Assembly (NCBI RefSeq): GCF_021347895.1
Contig: NC_067113.1
Coordinates: forward strand, 3,454,251 to 3,518,250
Direction of reading: 5' to 3'
From: Acanthochromis polyacanthus
Lineage: Eukaryota > Chordata > Actinopteri > Pomacentridae
DNA length: 64,000 bases
How positions within the stretch are numbered: the stretch's first letter is position 1; every line of letters starts with the position of its first letter. Made by a program: the position numbers and the translations under genes. Of this stretch, positions 23,399 to 37,429 are shown one piece after another. The notes beneath the pieces were generated by a model. The model did no database searches. It was given only the letters and a program-made list of their open reading frames with translations, and was not told the DNA's origin.

Positions 23399-23658
23399 TC
23401 TATCCATCCTTTATTGATACACCACTTAATCCTCATTAGGGTTGCAGGGGGGGCTGGAGTCTATCCAGCTGACTTAGGGTGAAGACAGGGCACATCCTGG
23501 ACAGGTAGCAGTCTATCACTAGGCTACACTTAGAGACAAACAAGCACACTCACATTCGCACCTAAGGGCAACTTAGAATCACCAATTAACCTCAGCTTGT
23601 TTTTGGATTATGGGACGAAGCCAGAACACCTGGAGAAGAAATGGAAACTGCAAACTCA
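23399..23658 (-). mobile_element. tRNA-type SINE, 5' head missing
   Basis: Carries the body of the dispersed SINE (reverse complement of ATTGCCC-like, gacctgtccaggatgtg-like and ctggagtctatccagctgac segments). It lacks the tRNA-like head and joins the second LTR element near 23658. Confidence 0.8.
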
Positions 23659-23907
23659 GTTGGTTTCGCCACCTATGTCCACAGCTTCCAGAGTGGTTTT
23701 GCCGCCTCCTTCGACTGCTTCCAGAGTGGTTTCGCCTCGCCTGTCGATGGCCTCCAGAGTGGTTTCGCCTCCCCTGTCAACGGCCTCTTGATTTCTGCCA
23801 TCTCCTCCGTCGACGGCCTCCGGAGTTCTGCCGACCCTCAGGCCGTCCTCCAGAATGGCCTTGTGTGCCTGGCCTGCCTGCTTAGGAATATTTTGTTTTG
23901 TGTTTGA
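23641..23907 (+). pseudogene. remnant of the repetitive LTR-element ORF
   Basis: A short frame repeats FQSGFASPVDGLQSGF-type units that match the LQS units of the ORF at 15097 in phase. It ends at a stop at 23905-23907. Only about 75 residues remain and no independent start is visible. Confidence 0.55.
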
Positions 23908-24606
23908 CCAGCCTTTGGAATTGTTCTCTGGTCTGTTTTGTTTTTGGACTTGTTTTTTTTGTGTGCCTTAGTGCCGCCCCAGACTGAGCTGGACACCTTG
24001 TTTTAGTCCCTCCATCCAAACCCCCTCCACCTGCCCTGCTCTTATTGGATTTTTTGTTTTAGACCCCCTCCTTTTCTGTGTCCAATCTCGTTTGGCCTTG
24101 TCATGCGCCAGGAGGCACACGTAGAGGAGGGGGTACTGTTATGGTTCCACCTAAGGCCCCTGCCTTTTCTCCTTCTCCCTCTTTTCTTCCTTCTCCCTCC
24201 TTTTTCCTGTCTGTCATCTGTCTCTCCCTCACCTGTTCCATATCTTCTCTCTCTCCTTGTCTGGTACCTCTGGCTCCCTCTGTCTTCTCTCCTGTGTGTC
24301 TCTGTTCCCTGAATCTTCCACCTACCTGCAGTCTAACTGCAGCAATGAGAATCAGCTGTCATAATTACTCACACCAGTCACGTGTCTCCAATCTCACCTC
24401 CCTGTATTTAAGTCAGCTCTGTCAGTTACTGCCTGTTGGACCATAGACTCACATCTTCATGTGGACTCAGTTCTCTTCCCGGATTCTGCTTCAGTCCCCA
24501 GCCTGCTGTAGTTCCCCCTGCCAGCTTCCTGATTCCTATGCCTGTCTTCTTTGCCTCCTTAGGTCTGTTTTTCCTGAGTTTTGTGAGTACACTGTCTGTT
24601 GGCAAA
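23659..24606 (+). mobile_element. second non-autonomous LTR element: internal part and start of the 3' LTR
   Basis: The internal part repeats a CCAGAGTGGTTTCGCC unit as in the element at 13958. It then shares its 3' non-coding segment and a gccaggaggcacacgt-type block before a polypurine tract (24121-24134). An LTR begins TGTTATGG at 24137. The LTR is cut at 24606 by the Harbinger insertion, and its end beyond 27847 is not certain. The 5' part is missing. Confidence 0.75.
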
Positions 24607-24799
24607 GGCTGCATCCATATCTCCACCCTCTGGACTTGCAGACTGAGCCCTCGCGGACTTCAGTCATACGTAATGTGACGTCTTTACCGTCATCACGTAA
24701 AGTCTGCAAGAGCGGGAGTCTACAGCATTATGAATGGAGCTAATAGACAGACTTGGAGTCCGTTTCAGTCATTTCTGTGACACTGTTTGAAAAACTATC

Positions 24800-26166
24800 A
24801 TGTATACACTAATCACAGCAGCACTTGCCTACGTGATCGTTCTGCTCCTTATAAGAAACCGGAGGCCAAGGGTTGTTGTACCTGACGAAGTTATTCAGGC
24901 GTTTGCTCTTCAAGACATACAGGTGAGTGTGTTAGAAATTGTGAAAAGTTACTGTGATAAAGTTTGTGTTAGCCCATGTCTGTTGGGGTCTAATTGATGG
25001 TGATGATGTTAATAATAATATTAATAAGAAAAATAAGAATTTTTTTTTATTACAAATCAAATTTAAAGCTTTATATTTGCTGTTAATTGTGGAATTTCTT
25101 TTTGTCTTGTTGCAGATAAGAGACCCTTACACAACTTTAAACACTAACAAACCAGTGTTAAATTTATTTGGATGAAAGCGAAGACCTCAAACAAACTTTC
25201 CGGATCTCCAGGGCAGCCTTCAACATGTTACTCACCACCCTGAACATGCACCGAGATCATGGCTGGGGATGTCACTTAGAGCTGCTAATTTTTCTTTACT
25301 GGCTTGCTCACGGAGTGTCATATAAGGTCACAGCTCAAGTATTCGATGTCCCAAAATCCACAATACATGTTATCATACACAGAATTGCTGCAGACATCAG
25401 ATGGCACAAACACAAGGTCACCTTTTTTCCAAATCTCAATACAATAGCTGATGTTGGTCAGGGCTTCTCACACCTGGCACATAATGATGCCTTTTGCAAA
25501 GCTGTGGGAGCTATAGATGGGTGCCACATCAGAATCAAGCCACCAAAAAATAACTGCATTGACTATTTCAACTATAAGCGATATTATTCAATTCAAATGC
25601 AGGCAATATGCAATGCTTCAGGACTGTTTCTAGACATATTTGTTGGTTATCCCGGTTCAGTACATGATACACGCATCCTAAAAAACAGCCCTGTTTATAC
25701 TGGTACCCTTTATCCTCCACCTGGCTATTTCCTCCTAGGTGATGGAGGCTATCCATGCATTGAAAGTCCTATCACAATCATAACCCCTTTCAGGCAGCCA
25801 CTAAGGGATAGAACCCAAGAGCATTTTAACAAGCACCATGCTCGGGCTCGTTCTGTGATTGAACGAGCCTTTGGAGTCATGAAGACAAGGTGGAGGGCAA
25901 CCCTCTTTAAAGCTCAGGAGGTGGAAACAGGCTTTTGTTCTGAGGTTGTCCTGGCTTGTGCTTTCCTGCACAATATTTGTAAAATGGTGGGAGATACCAT
26001 CGAGGAGGACGTTCTTCCTGAGGACCCTGGACCACCAGAACCACAACAGCATGGGGCCTCCAGAGAGACAAGTGGTGTTCACATCAGGGACAGACTGGCT
26101 GCCCAGGTTTCAGCACCAGTTCAGTTGCCAGTCATGCTTAGAGATCACGATTATGCAGCTTTGTAA
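24800..26166 (+). CDS. Harbinger transposase (HARBI1-like)
   Basis: Exon 1 (24800-24921) begins MYTLITAALAYVIV and ends before GTGAGTG. An intron runs to the acceptor at 25114-25115, then the main exon to the stop at 26164-26166. The main part has a helix-turn-helix (VSYKVTAQVFDVPKSTIHVII) and the DDE_Tnp_4 core: GAIDGCHIRI (first D), GYPGSVHDTRIL (second D) and VIERAFGVMKTRW (E). The enzyme cuts the element at its ends with the help of the SANT partner. A length change in a T run near 25163-25169 puts the start of exon 2 (IRDPYTTLN) out of frame with the core. As written the gene is frameshifted close to its N-terminus, unless a different splice is used. Confidence 0.85.
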
Positions 26167-26406
26167 AATGTTTGATTTTTCTGTTTGTTTTTATTTCTTT
26201 ATTTCAAACCTTTAATTTAACTTGAATTTAATCAAAAGAAACAAAGTTAATTTCTTGCCATGACATTTTTTTTTTAATTTCTGTTTCATACAATGTAGGT
26301 TGTCCATTTTTCTTTAAAAAAAAGATTCAAAAATGGTGATCAAAATAAAGATCAAGGACAACTCTGAACTCAAATTAAAATAAACTGCATAGCTTCAAAA
26401 TGGCAG

Positions 26407-27542
26407 TCAGTTTTTCTTTTCAACAATCTTTGCAAATAATGAAATCACTTTGTCTAGTTGTTCTTGCATTTTTTCTTGTCTTCTCTCCTCCCGGTCCTTT
26501 TGATTTTTCATTTGCAGCTCAGTGTAATCCCTGAGAAAATTCAGCGTCTCACTGTGTTTTCTTTTTTTACGAGGTGCATGGCTGGTGGAGGCTTGGCTGC
26601 ATAATGTAGCTGGAGACGGTGATTCAGGTGGTTCTAATGAAGCGCTCAAAGAGTGTTCTGTAGTGGAGGGGTCAGAACTGCAGTCTGTGTAGTCAGGATG
26701 ACTTTCCTCGCTGTCTGATGTTTTATCTCTCACACTTGATATTAAGTTTAGGGGTTGAATACTGTGTCTGCTACCCATGGCACTGTGCATAGCACAGTAG
26801 AACTTCCAGTTTGCTACTGTAGTCTCACCACCCTCTGTTCCCATACCAGTTTTTGGCAGAATGAGTTCCTATAAAAATACAAAATTGAAAAAAGTGGGTA
26901 CAAATTATGAATAAACCTTTTGAAAAAATATGAATTAAACAATGTTCTTACACCAGTGACATTCAGCAACCACCCCAAATCAACTCAGTGAAAAGAGGCC
27001 CAAGTCACCAAGCACATATTGAACACACTAGGTTAAAGCTGTATTTTGCTTCACCCTGTATTTTCTTTTAAGGTTTTCCCATTTCTTTTTTGCTTGCTCG
27101 CTGGACACAATATCATTGAGCTTCATTTCTTTGAAGATTTTTCTATGAAGAATCCACAGTATTCCACAATTAAACAAAGTGCAAGTCTACAAAAATAGCA
27201 TCTTAATTTCTTGTGATATGTATAAAGAAGTATGTGCCACTGAATCAATTTAGTATTAACCATCATTACCATACTCACATAAAGCCCTCAGCTGAGGAAT
27301 GTCTTGTGCCTGTGAAAAGGTGGTCAAATTCCTCATGTAGTTTAATAAATTGAACAGTTTGCTCATCTGTCCCTGCAAATAAGACATAAATCCCATTTAT
27401 AGGCTTTTTTGAGAGTGATCAAATCAACACATTGGCTATACACATCCAAAAACAGAAATGTTTATTTACAGAACCAGACTAATATTAATTAATTTGGGTA
27501 TTACTTACATTGGAGGACTTGCTTTCATCCTTTTTCCGCCAT
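26407..27542 (-). CDS. Harbinger SANT/Myb-like accessory protein
   Basis: Four exons with GT-AG borders: 27542-27509, 27372-27279, 27142-27055 and 26868-26407. The middle exons read TVQFIKLHEEFDHLFTG and AKKKWENLKRKYR, the trihelix/SANT DNA-binding fold. The last exon has an acidic-serine linker, a basic RKKRKH stretch and a Glu/Lys-rich coiled-coil C-terminus. In related elements this protein brings transposase into the nucleus and to the ends. The first exon has an A5 run where the frame is lost after four codons, so this copy is probably broken or mis-sequenced at that base. Confidence 0.78.
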
Positions 27543-28085
27543 TATTTTTCTCAGCTCATGATTTCGGCTTCAGACTGCACAGCTTTTATAGGCCAGACGC
27601 AATAAAAAAAATCGAAAAATTTAAACGTCACGTCCATATTGCAATGAATTGTGGGTAATCAAACTGGTGAAGTCTGCAGAAGTCTGCACCCCAAGCAGAC
27701 TCTCTGGAAGTCTGCAGAAAGTCCGCTTGAGGCCCCATGTGGACTGGATGAATTGGGGATTTGGACAGCCCTCAGCACTCCCGGACTTCCCGTGAACGCG
27801 TCCGCGAGTTCGCAAGTGCGGTGAAGTCCAGAGATTTGGATTCAGCCTAAGTTTAGTTAAGTTAACGTATATGTCTGTTCACCAATTCAGTCATCAACCA
27901 AAAATATTTAAATTGAAAAACCTTGCTGATTATGTCAGATATTGCTATTTGTTGCCATCAGTCATGATTAATTAATTACAAAGCCTCTAATTAGACAGAT
28001 TCATTTTTTTAATTGTGTCCTACCACTAATATTTATCTTACTTGGTTAATGTCATTTTTGCTCCTGGACCTCATATGTTATGTAA

Positions 28086-28344
28086 TCCATCCATCCATTC
28101 TCTATACACCGCTTTATCCTCACGAGGGTCGCGGGGTGGCTGGAGCATATCCCAGCTGACTCGGGCGAAGGCAGGGGACACCCTGGACAGGTCGCCAGTC
28201 TGTCGCAGGGCTACATATACTGACAAACAATCACACTCGCATTCACACCTACGGGCAGAAAGATCCTGGGAAAGCTGGGACGCGAACCAGGGATCTTCTT
28301 GCTGCAAGGCAAAGGTGTTAACCACTACTCCACTGTGCAGCCCC
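28086..28344 (-). mobile_element. tRNA-type SINE with internal deletion
   Basis: Complete at both ends on the minus strand: a head with box A/B-like sequence (GTGGTTAACACC; ctggttcgcgtcc) near 28275-28344, and an ATCC-repeat tail at 28086. About 100 bp of the middle is absent compared with the copy at 44217. Confidence 0.8.
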
Positions 28345-28400
28345 TAGACTTAGACAATCTTTCGTAATCCCCAGAGGGAAATTCTGTAACTTGTCCACTT
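28345..28400 (-). repeat. LINE 3'-tail-like fragment
   Basis: Reverse complement reads GAATTTCCCTCTGGGGATTAC, the typical end of a fish non-LTR family that also appears at 48655. Very short. Confidence 0.35.
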
Positions 28401-28973
28401 GGTGTCACTCCAGAATCATGCTTCAAGCAAGTGACTAACGTTGCGAATTCACATTGGCTAACTTGACAGCAAACTCCACTGGAAGATGTCATGAGCCTGA
28501 GCTATGGTAGCCCATAAGTGATAAATATAAACAGTCATCCCTCGCCCTAGCGTGGTTCACTGTATCACGGATTTTTAAATTGTATATGTCTAAATTTGTA
28601 CCGTGGATTTTTTGCTATATTGCATCATTTTACTGTATATGTAATTTTTATGTATTTATTATTTAAATTATTTCTATGGTAAAATAAGCATTTTATAACC
28701 TAACAAATTGAAAACAATATATTTTTTAAATAATAATTAAAATATATTAAAATATAATAAATCAAAAAGAAATACAGCGCTGGGCACTGATTGGCTCAGC
28801 GACCGTATCATCAGTCTTCTTTGTTTGATGTGTAGCAGCATTCAGCATCTCGCCTTGAAATTGATAGTTCTAGAACCCCCAGCCACCCACAGACACACAA
28901 ACACACTCTGCACTGCAGTGTTGTGTTGTTGTGAAATTTTTGTAAAAAAATTGAATTTATTTCAAGCCCGACG

Positions 28974-29159
28974 ATGTTGATTAAACATGCTGCGCCTTCT
29001 AAGGCTACTGGCACCAAGCCCAAGAGCCAGAGGAAGATGCTTACCATCGCAGAAAAGGTGGAACTCCTCCACATGCTAAAGGAAGTGAGAAGCTTCCCTC
29101 CTTTCCTCGATATACATAATAAAATAAATATAAGGTCACTACTTCGCAGGAGGTTCTAG
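28974..29159 (+). pseudogene. Tigger transposase N-terminus
   Basis: The frame starts MLIKHAAPSKATGTKPKSQR and reads RKMLTIAEKVELLHMLKE, which matches the first helix region of the pogo/Tigger pipsqueak-type HTH (L-x-EK-V-xx-L). It leaves the family after about 42 residues. No DDE catalytic part is present. Confidence 0.65.
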
Positions 29160-29257
29160 AACCTAATCCCCGCCATAGATGAGATACCACTGTAAATAAT
29201 ATAAGAGCTTAGGACAAGCGCAGCACATGGCGTGACTCAGCAGAAAGGTAAGTCTGA

Positions 29258-29440
29258 TGGTCTCTCTGGTAGCTCAATAGGTTGAGTGGGCAACTATGGT
29301 GCAGTCATCATATGTTCAAATCAAGCTTGTTGCACTTTGCCACAGTCCTTTGCCATTTTCCTTTCTCTTCCATTGCTATCTTACAAATTGAGCGGAAAAA
29401 AGATACATATGAGAAAAACACTATCACGAAACTTTAATGT
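29258..29440 (+). mobile_element. possible second tRNA-derived SINE type
   Basis: GGTAGCTCAATAGGTTGAGTGG (box A-like) and TGTTCAAATCA (box B-like) are spaced as in a tRNA gene. No cloverleaf closes and the 3' end is unclear. Confidence 0.4.
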
Positions 29441-30963
29441 CAAGGAGGGCATCCCAAACTCACAGCCCGCGGGCCGCAAGTGGCCCACGAGTTTGAAACC
29501 CATGGTTTAGGGTGTACTGTATTTGACAAAAAATGGTGGATGCATCATAACACGAAGGATTACTGTTTAAAAACTGACAGTTCTGGTCAGGTTTTCCTCC
29601 CAACAGTTTATAGAATGTCAACATAGGATGTGGGCTGCACACTGCAGTAGTGGTTAGCACTTTTGCCTTGTAGCAAGAAGATCCCCAGTTCAAATCCCGG
29701 CCTGGGCCTGGGATCTTTCTGCATGGAGTTTGCATGTTCTCCCTGTGCATGCGTGGGTTTTCTCTGGGTATTCTGGCTTCTTCCTACAGACCAAAAATAT
29801 GCTGAGGTTAATTGATCACTCTAAATTGCCCGTAGGTGGGTCATTCCAGAATTGGAGGACGATTTAGGCATCTAACCGTTGAAAAATCAACCCTTTATTT
29901 TATCATTTTCTGTCATGTATTTAAGAAAACCAGGTAGTAAGCCATCAAATAATGTGATTCGTCCAGCTCAAGCATTAAAGTTACACTTTTTATGAAATGT
30001 TTTATTTGATGTGCACCATGCATAGTGCAACCCTGTTATGAAAACTCAGGAACCTGAAACAAATATATTTTTTTTTCAAAAATGTTTAATAAATCCTTTA
30101 CCATTAAGTAAAGAAGGCCACATTCACATTGGATAATCATTTAATTTCAGTTAAGACTTGACCTCTATTAATTTAAACAACTTTTGAACTCTGGCATGCC
30201 CAACTTTTCAATATTTGCATGTTTTTTTTGGGGGGGAGTTGTATTAAATTGCAAATATTTGCTCAAATCCATTACATTTCTGTAGAAATTAATTAAAATA
30301 TTTTAAAATGTCTGTTGTAAATAATCTTAACATGAACATTAAAGAGTTCATGTTCAGTTGATAATCTCATCCAGGTGGTTATTGCAACATTGACATACTT
30401 TTGCTACCTGGTGGTAATAATAGAAACAAATAGTAATTTATATTCCAGAAAACATAGTAATACATTTAAATAAGACAAGTAAATTATGCTAAATTATACA
30501 GACGCATTTCATTTTACTATAGATAATTGGTTGTCCCTTATGAGTTGTCTGAAGGAAATGCAATCCTGTTACTCTAATTACAGTAACAGGGTTGCAAGTA
30601 ACAGGGTTGCAAATCAATGCTAATGTTAGCTTTTTTTCAGGAATAGCTGGTAGCTGAGGAATATAATGTTACTGTTAGCATCAAGGACAGACTTAGTTAT
30701 ATTAATAAATAAAGAAAACTTTTAATTAATTATTTCTTATTATGATAATATGAGTAACAGGGTTGCGTTGGTGAGAGTGACACACTCAGTGAAGGCTTAA
30801 AAGATTGGCAAAATATGAAAGATAGAAGAGAGAACTTACCTTTGGTCTGCCCATAGTGTCAGTATATGACTTGATAATGTCACTTCCTCTGTGTCAGGTG
30901 ACTCAATGGCTGTGTCCGAAATGGCATACTAATGTACTACATACTACATTCTCAATGAGTATA

Positions 30964-32599
<1,636 letters not shown>

Positions 32600-33895
32600 T
32601 ATACTGTATACTACGTACTATAAGTATGATTAGAATGCCGACCGTTCACACTGCAGTATACTACTCCGTTTCCCATAATGCATTTCAAACCTCCGACGAC
32701 AAAAACCGGAAGTACGGCTATCAAATATCTCGGCTGAATGCCGGCTTCAGGTTGATTTTACGCTAACAAACAGTCGCATAATGAATGTGGCAATTTCAAG
32801 CCGGCATTCCTCATGCAGTTATTAGCCAGATTATGCGAATCGTTTCAGTTGTAGCTGCAGGCTACTGGAGGTAGCTGCTACTTGTTCTGTATGCAAAGCG
32901 AGCTGCTGCAACTAGCTGCTAGCATTCAGTAGCACGTTGTGAGACGTCTGACAAATTTAAAACGTTGGTCAGAAAACGCCTATTTCTCAAATCTGTGGGG
33001 TGATTAGGATGACTACTTAACCACATAAAATAAAATAAAAATCGCCGCGGTCCGGCCACATATCTCGCGGAGGCTTGCATTTCGGTGGATAGCTCGCAAA
33101 GCATTATGGGGCGGTTGAGTATGACTAGTGTGGTCACCGCGCATACTTAAAATTTTTCCAGATATAGTATACATCCGGGTATTTCTCGCGTACTCAATCT
33201 ATTCATACTATCCAATGTGAACGCACTACACACTTATTTTGACGTCACATTTAGTATGAGTAGTACGTTAGTATGCGATTTCGGACACAGCCAATGTTTT
33301 TCTTCTTCTTCTGCCATTCTAAATAGGTTTCGGTAACAGGGTTTCGCGCATGTTGTGGGACACAACTTCAATGCATCATTACTATTATTTAAAATATGTT
33401 GATGATGAAATTAATTGTTTTAATGATTACAAGAGACACATATCAACAATATCGTACAAAAAAAAGAGTATTTAAAGGGTTTTTTTAATGGTTATATTTG
33501 ATGTGGAAGTTTGTCATCAAGAAGGTGGGACAAAAGAAAAATATCATTTTGGGGGTGCTTGAGATCTATTTGGTATTTTGAACAATATTTTGGAACACAT
33601 TTTCCTACAACTATATTTACATTTAGTCTCAGAACAAGTATAATTTACACAACAAGTGCATGAGTTAGTGTTTTGTGCTTAGATTATTTGAAATATTAGG
33701 GGTGGGACAGCAAATGTCCTCCAATTCTGGAATGTCCCAGGTGTGAATACGAGAGTGATTGTTTGTCTGTATATGTAGCCCTGCAACAGACTGGTGACCT
33801 GTCCAGAGTGTCCCCTGCCTTCGCCCGAGTCAGCTGGAATAGGCTCCAGCCACCCCGTGACCCTAGTGAGCATAAAGTGGTGTATAGAGGATGAA

Positions 33896-35524
33896 CATAG
33901 GATGCTTTTCTTGATTTTTCGAAGTCCCTGCATTCAGATGTTTTACATTTCTCAATACCATGAAATGCATACAACAAAGCAGAGCTCAATGACAACGTAT
34001 TACAGGAAAACAGTCTTACATATTTAACCACTGTTTAACCCTTAAAACTGCAAATCACATTAAGTGGTTTTTATTCCACTCGTTCTACTGCACAGCTGCA
34101 GAAATAAATCGAAGAAAAGAGGGTCATATCTTCACATGCAAACTAGGTCTCCAGCAAACAGCGTTGGTCACCCCTGGCAACACCACCACCACTTCACAGC
34201 AATACCCGACCTCAACATGCAAATCAAATCTGTGAAAAGCTCATTGTGGACTCTCAGCTAACCTTGCAGGAAACTGCATCCATTTGATATTTCCATTTTG
34301 TCCTTCAAACCTGCTATAAACAGTAAGCATTCCAGCAAACCTGCAGCAAACCAGTCAGAAGTATTTCACAAAATTAGTCAGAAGTCCACCACAAATTTGC
34401 TATAAATTTAACAAAACACAAAAATATGACCTCATACATACCTGCATCAAGATTCCCAAAACTCAACCACAAATGTCTGCCGGAAACTCTGTAAATAATA
34501 TCAGTACTGCAAATAACATAAAATAATATAATAAAATAATATAAACTGACCAGAAAATTACCTGAAGCTTAGCCCCAGTGGTAAACTGTGGTGATAAACA
34601 GAACAGAATGTGTGTTGGAAGTTGCCACCTGACAACATTGGCAAACTAGCATCTTCGCTGCAATTTACCCACAAATTTGCAGCAAACATTTTTTTTGTAA
34701 GGGTTACTCACTCACCCTTTCAGAGGCCTGATTGGTCGGTGAATACGTTGGTGATCAGGATGACATCTATAAAAATACAAATAAAAACAGGACTTGGCCA
34801 TCAGAAACCTGAACTGAATGATATTTTCTTTTAGAAGACTGTGTCAATCATTTTCTCTGCTGCTCACAGCCGTGTGACATCAACTATTCTTCCATCTTTC
34901 CTCTCACTGCTATTTTTTAATTGACCAGTGAGGACAAAACACTTTAAACATATTGTTTGTACAGTAAATAGTTTTTGTACTTTTCAAAGTGAACAGGCAA
35001 GAGAATGACAGCAAGCATCAATCACACAGATGAGACTCAGAGGTTCGGAATTACTCATCCTGTCTCACAAAGATTAAACCACTTTATATCAGAAATCTTT
35101 CACAGTCACACACCCACACTGTGAGATCATGGCATGGGATCAATTGTATTTTAATTTTTTTTCCAAATCAATAAATAAATTTAAAAAAACAGAAAAAATG
35201 GTTGTCCCAATACGAACCTATATGACAATCATGGACAAAAACACTTTCAAAGGAACACCCACAAACAAGTCTCAGTTGTGTACCTCGACACACTCACCAT
35301 AGCCAATTAGTGTCAGTGTGTTTGCTTTGGTCTAACTTCTGTCAACATGGACCTCTGCTGCTGCAGTCCTATTGGTCTCACTGAGATAGACAAAATCCAT
35401 CAGTTTACCAACTCTATTGAATCCATTCTGAAATGTCTCTCTCTGACTCTCTTCCTCTCAATCAATTCCTTTCATGTTTTGAACAGTTGAGGGGCTTCTG
35501 AGTTTTTTTGTTAAGATATTCTAG
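33896..35524. other. no gene recognised
   Basis: AT-rich sequence with short frames. A run of near-repeats of 'accagcaaacctg..caaatttgc' type lies at about 34270-34690. Nothing that I can assign. Confidence 0.45.
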
Positions 35525-35650
35525 ATGGCCCTACGACAGATTGGCGACCTGTCCAGGGTGTCCCCTGCCTTCGCCCGAGTCAGCTGGGATAGACTCCAGC
35601 ACCCCCCGCGACCCTAGTGAGGATAAAGCGGTGTATAGAAAATGGATGGA
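35525..35650 (+). mobile_element. tRNA-type SINE, 3' part only
   Basis: Matches the last about 125 bp of the SINE (gacctgtccagggtgtcccctg ... ggataaagcggtgtatag) with an ATGGATGG tail. Confidence 0.85.
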
Positions 35651-36040
35651 TATTCTAGATGATTGTTTAACACTGGAAAAAGTCACAGCAATGCTACAAC
35701 TGAGCTGCTGGATGGAAATAGTGTAAGAGGTTATTATTGAATCTCAGTCCCAGAATAAGAGGCAACGTCAGTTTCGCTCGTGACCTGTGCAAGGAAAAAA
35801 GAAAACAGCAGTTCATCTTTGCACAGATTCTTCAGTTTAGAGGAAGTTGTCAAGTCGTGTTTTCCGAAGATAGTCATCTATTAATGAAAAATAGAAATTC
35901 ATAGCTGCAAAATTTCTTTGAATAAAATACATATATAATATCAAGGCTGTTTTTAGTGAGTGTTTCACATATTTTGGACAAAAATCTTTCAGCTTAAACA
36001 TGAAGCAGAGGTCATCCAGCAAACTGACCTCTGAGTCGTG

Positions 36041-36200
36041 TCTTTGCTTTATGCAGATGATGTTGTTCTCCATGCTTCATCTGGCCATGACCTCCCGAAC
36101 AAACTGATTTTTTAAATTTTTTTACAGTTTGGGTTGTCGTCAATACCTCCAAACCCAAGGCAATGGTTCACTGCCAGAAAACTGTGGATTGCCCTTTTTA
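36041..36200 (+). pseudogene. non-LTR reverse transcriptase fragment
   Basis: The frame reads SLLYADDVVLHASSGHDL, containing the YADD catalytic box, then passes a T-rich break and resumes near TSKPKAMVHCQKTVDCP. I know such sequence from abundant fish LINE ORFs. The clade is not certain from 50 residues. Confidence 0.6.
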
Positions 36201-37075
36201 CATTACATCCTGACGCACTCTGACGATGACACTAAGTTCCTTTTCTCCATCATCAAGATTATCAGCGGCCTATTGCACTTCTGGGGGTGAGCAGCTCCTC
36301 TCAAGAAGTTCAAGGATCTTTAAGGAAAATTAACTGGTTTGATGACAGCAATGAGGAAGGCATTGTACTGGATGCATGATGATGAAGGAACCAGAGCATG
36401 AGGGTGGATTTAAGATTTGCAGTAATTTTGTCATTTAAACCCATTCAAATACTTTTTTTTTTTTTTAGTGTTTTGACTGGTTTGCTGATGAGCTTTTAGG
36501 TTTGTGATCTTATCAGAGTAGGCACAAGGATTCCAAAACTACATTCACCGGTCATTTTGCATATCCTAACTTTTGAGTAAACTGCAATAAGGGAGAAGCA
36601 GAAGTAAATGGCAAAACAGTAGTAGACATTGCACATATTTTTGGTGAATAACATAAAAAAAATATTCAGTTTTTTTGGGGCACTGGTTGGATGCTCCAGA
36701 CTGCACTTTCATTTTAACATAGAAGTTTGGGAAACATGTTTATAAGCTCAAAGAAGACCAATCATTTCAATGGGAGGGATGCATTTGTACAAACATGCAC
36801 TCATATGCATAAGCTAATTTTTGACTCCAATGGTGAAGTGATAAACAACCAAGGAGTTCTGCGGTTTGTTAGTACACTGACAGTCATTAAAAACTTTGAG
36901 ACCATATTTTTCAACATAATTTTTATTTTGAAGCCCGGAACTGGATTTTCTTCATATGAATCATTAGTTTAGCATATTGGCATACAGAAACAAAAATGTA
37001 AAGTTTCAAGAATGATTTCAAAATAAAGAATTTCACAAAAGAAAACGGCACCTGCCAAACACAAAGTCACAACAG

Positions 37076-37258
37076 TCAATATCGAGTATGGCCTCCATTT
37101 GCTTTGATGCAGGCAGCAATCCGTCGGGGCATGCTTTGAACCAGGAGTCTGATTGTGGGTTGGGAACAGCCCATATGCCTGGCTACATCACTGTAGCTCA
37201 AACCGGCCTCCACCATACCCAGTGCCCGGAGACATTGTTCATGTGATAGACGCGGCAT
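37076..37258 (-). pseudogene. Tc1/mariner transposase with the catalytic core deleted
   Basis: The frame begins MPRLSHEQCLRALGMVEAG, a typical N-terminal HTH. It jumps after QPTI to RLLVQSMPRRIAACIKANGG, the family's C-terminus, and the stop follows at 37078-37076. About 250 residues with all catalytic aspartates are missing. The C-terminus resembles the element at 55261. Element ends lie roughly at 36990 and 37560, but I could not fix them. Confidence 0.75.
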
Positions 37259-37429
37259 GATGCTGTTCACTGGACTAACAATGGTGGACTTTTTTGGGCC
37301 TTTATATAGGCCTTCAAAACCCATTCTCAAATTGTGCAGATACTCACTGAGTATTGCTTGGTGTGTATTTGGTTCACTTTTGCAAAGTGACCAACCCATG
37401 TGCAATGAATCATGACAACTCATGACAAT

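Larger units (their letters stand above)
24607..27847 (+). mobile_element. PIF/Harbinger transposon with both genes
   Basis: Ends are GGCTGCATCCATATCT and, at 27847, the reverse complement of GGCTGAATCCAAATCT. The 3-bp flanks are AAA and TAA, so the target duplication is imperfect. The 3.2-kb body has a transposase on the plus strand and a SANT/Myb-like gene on the minus strand, converging. This is the standard two-gene layout of the superfamily. Confidence 0.9.
28531..29568 (+). mobile_element. Tigger/pogo-like DNA transposon remnant
   Basis: Inverted ends are ACAGTCATCCCTCG and, at 29568, the reverse complement of ACAGTAATCCTTCG. They are followed by Tigger-like subterminal sequence (caccgtggattttt). 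A fragment of the N-terminal HTH frame remains. The rest is replaced by other repeats. The TA flank is not clear. Confidence 0.72.

Noticed and set aside
29258..29345. tRNA gene
   Set aside because: Box A/B-like motifs are present, but no acceptor stem closes and the sequence lies inside a transposon remnant.
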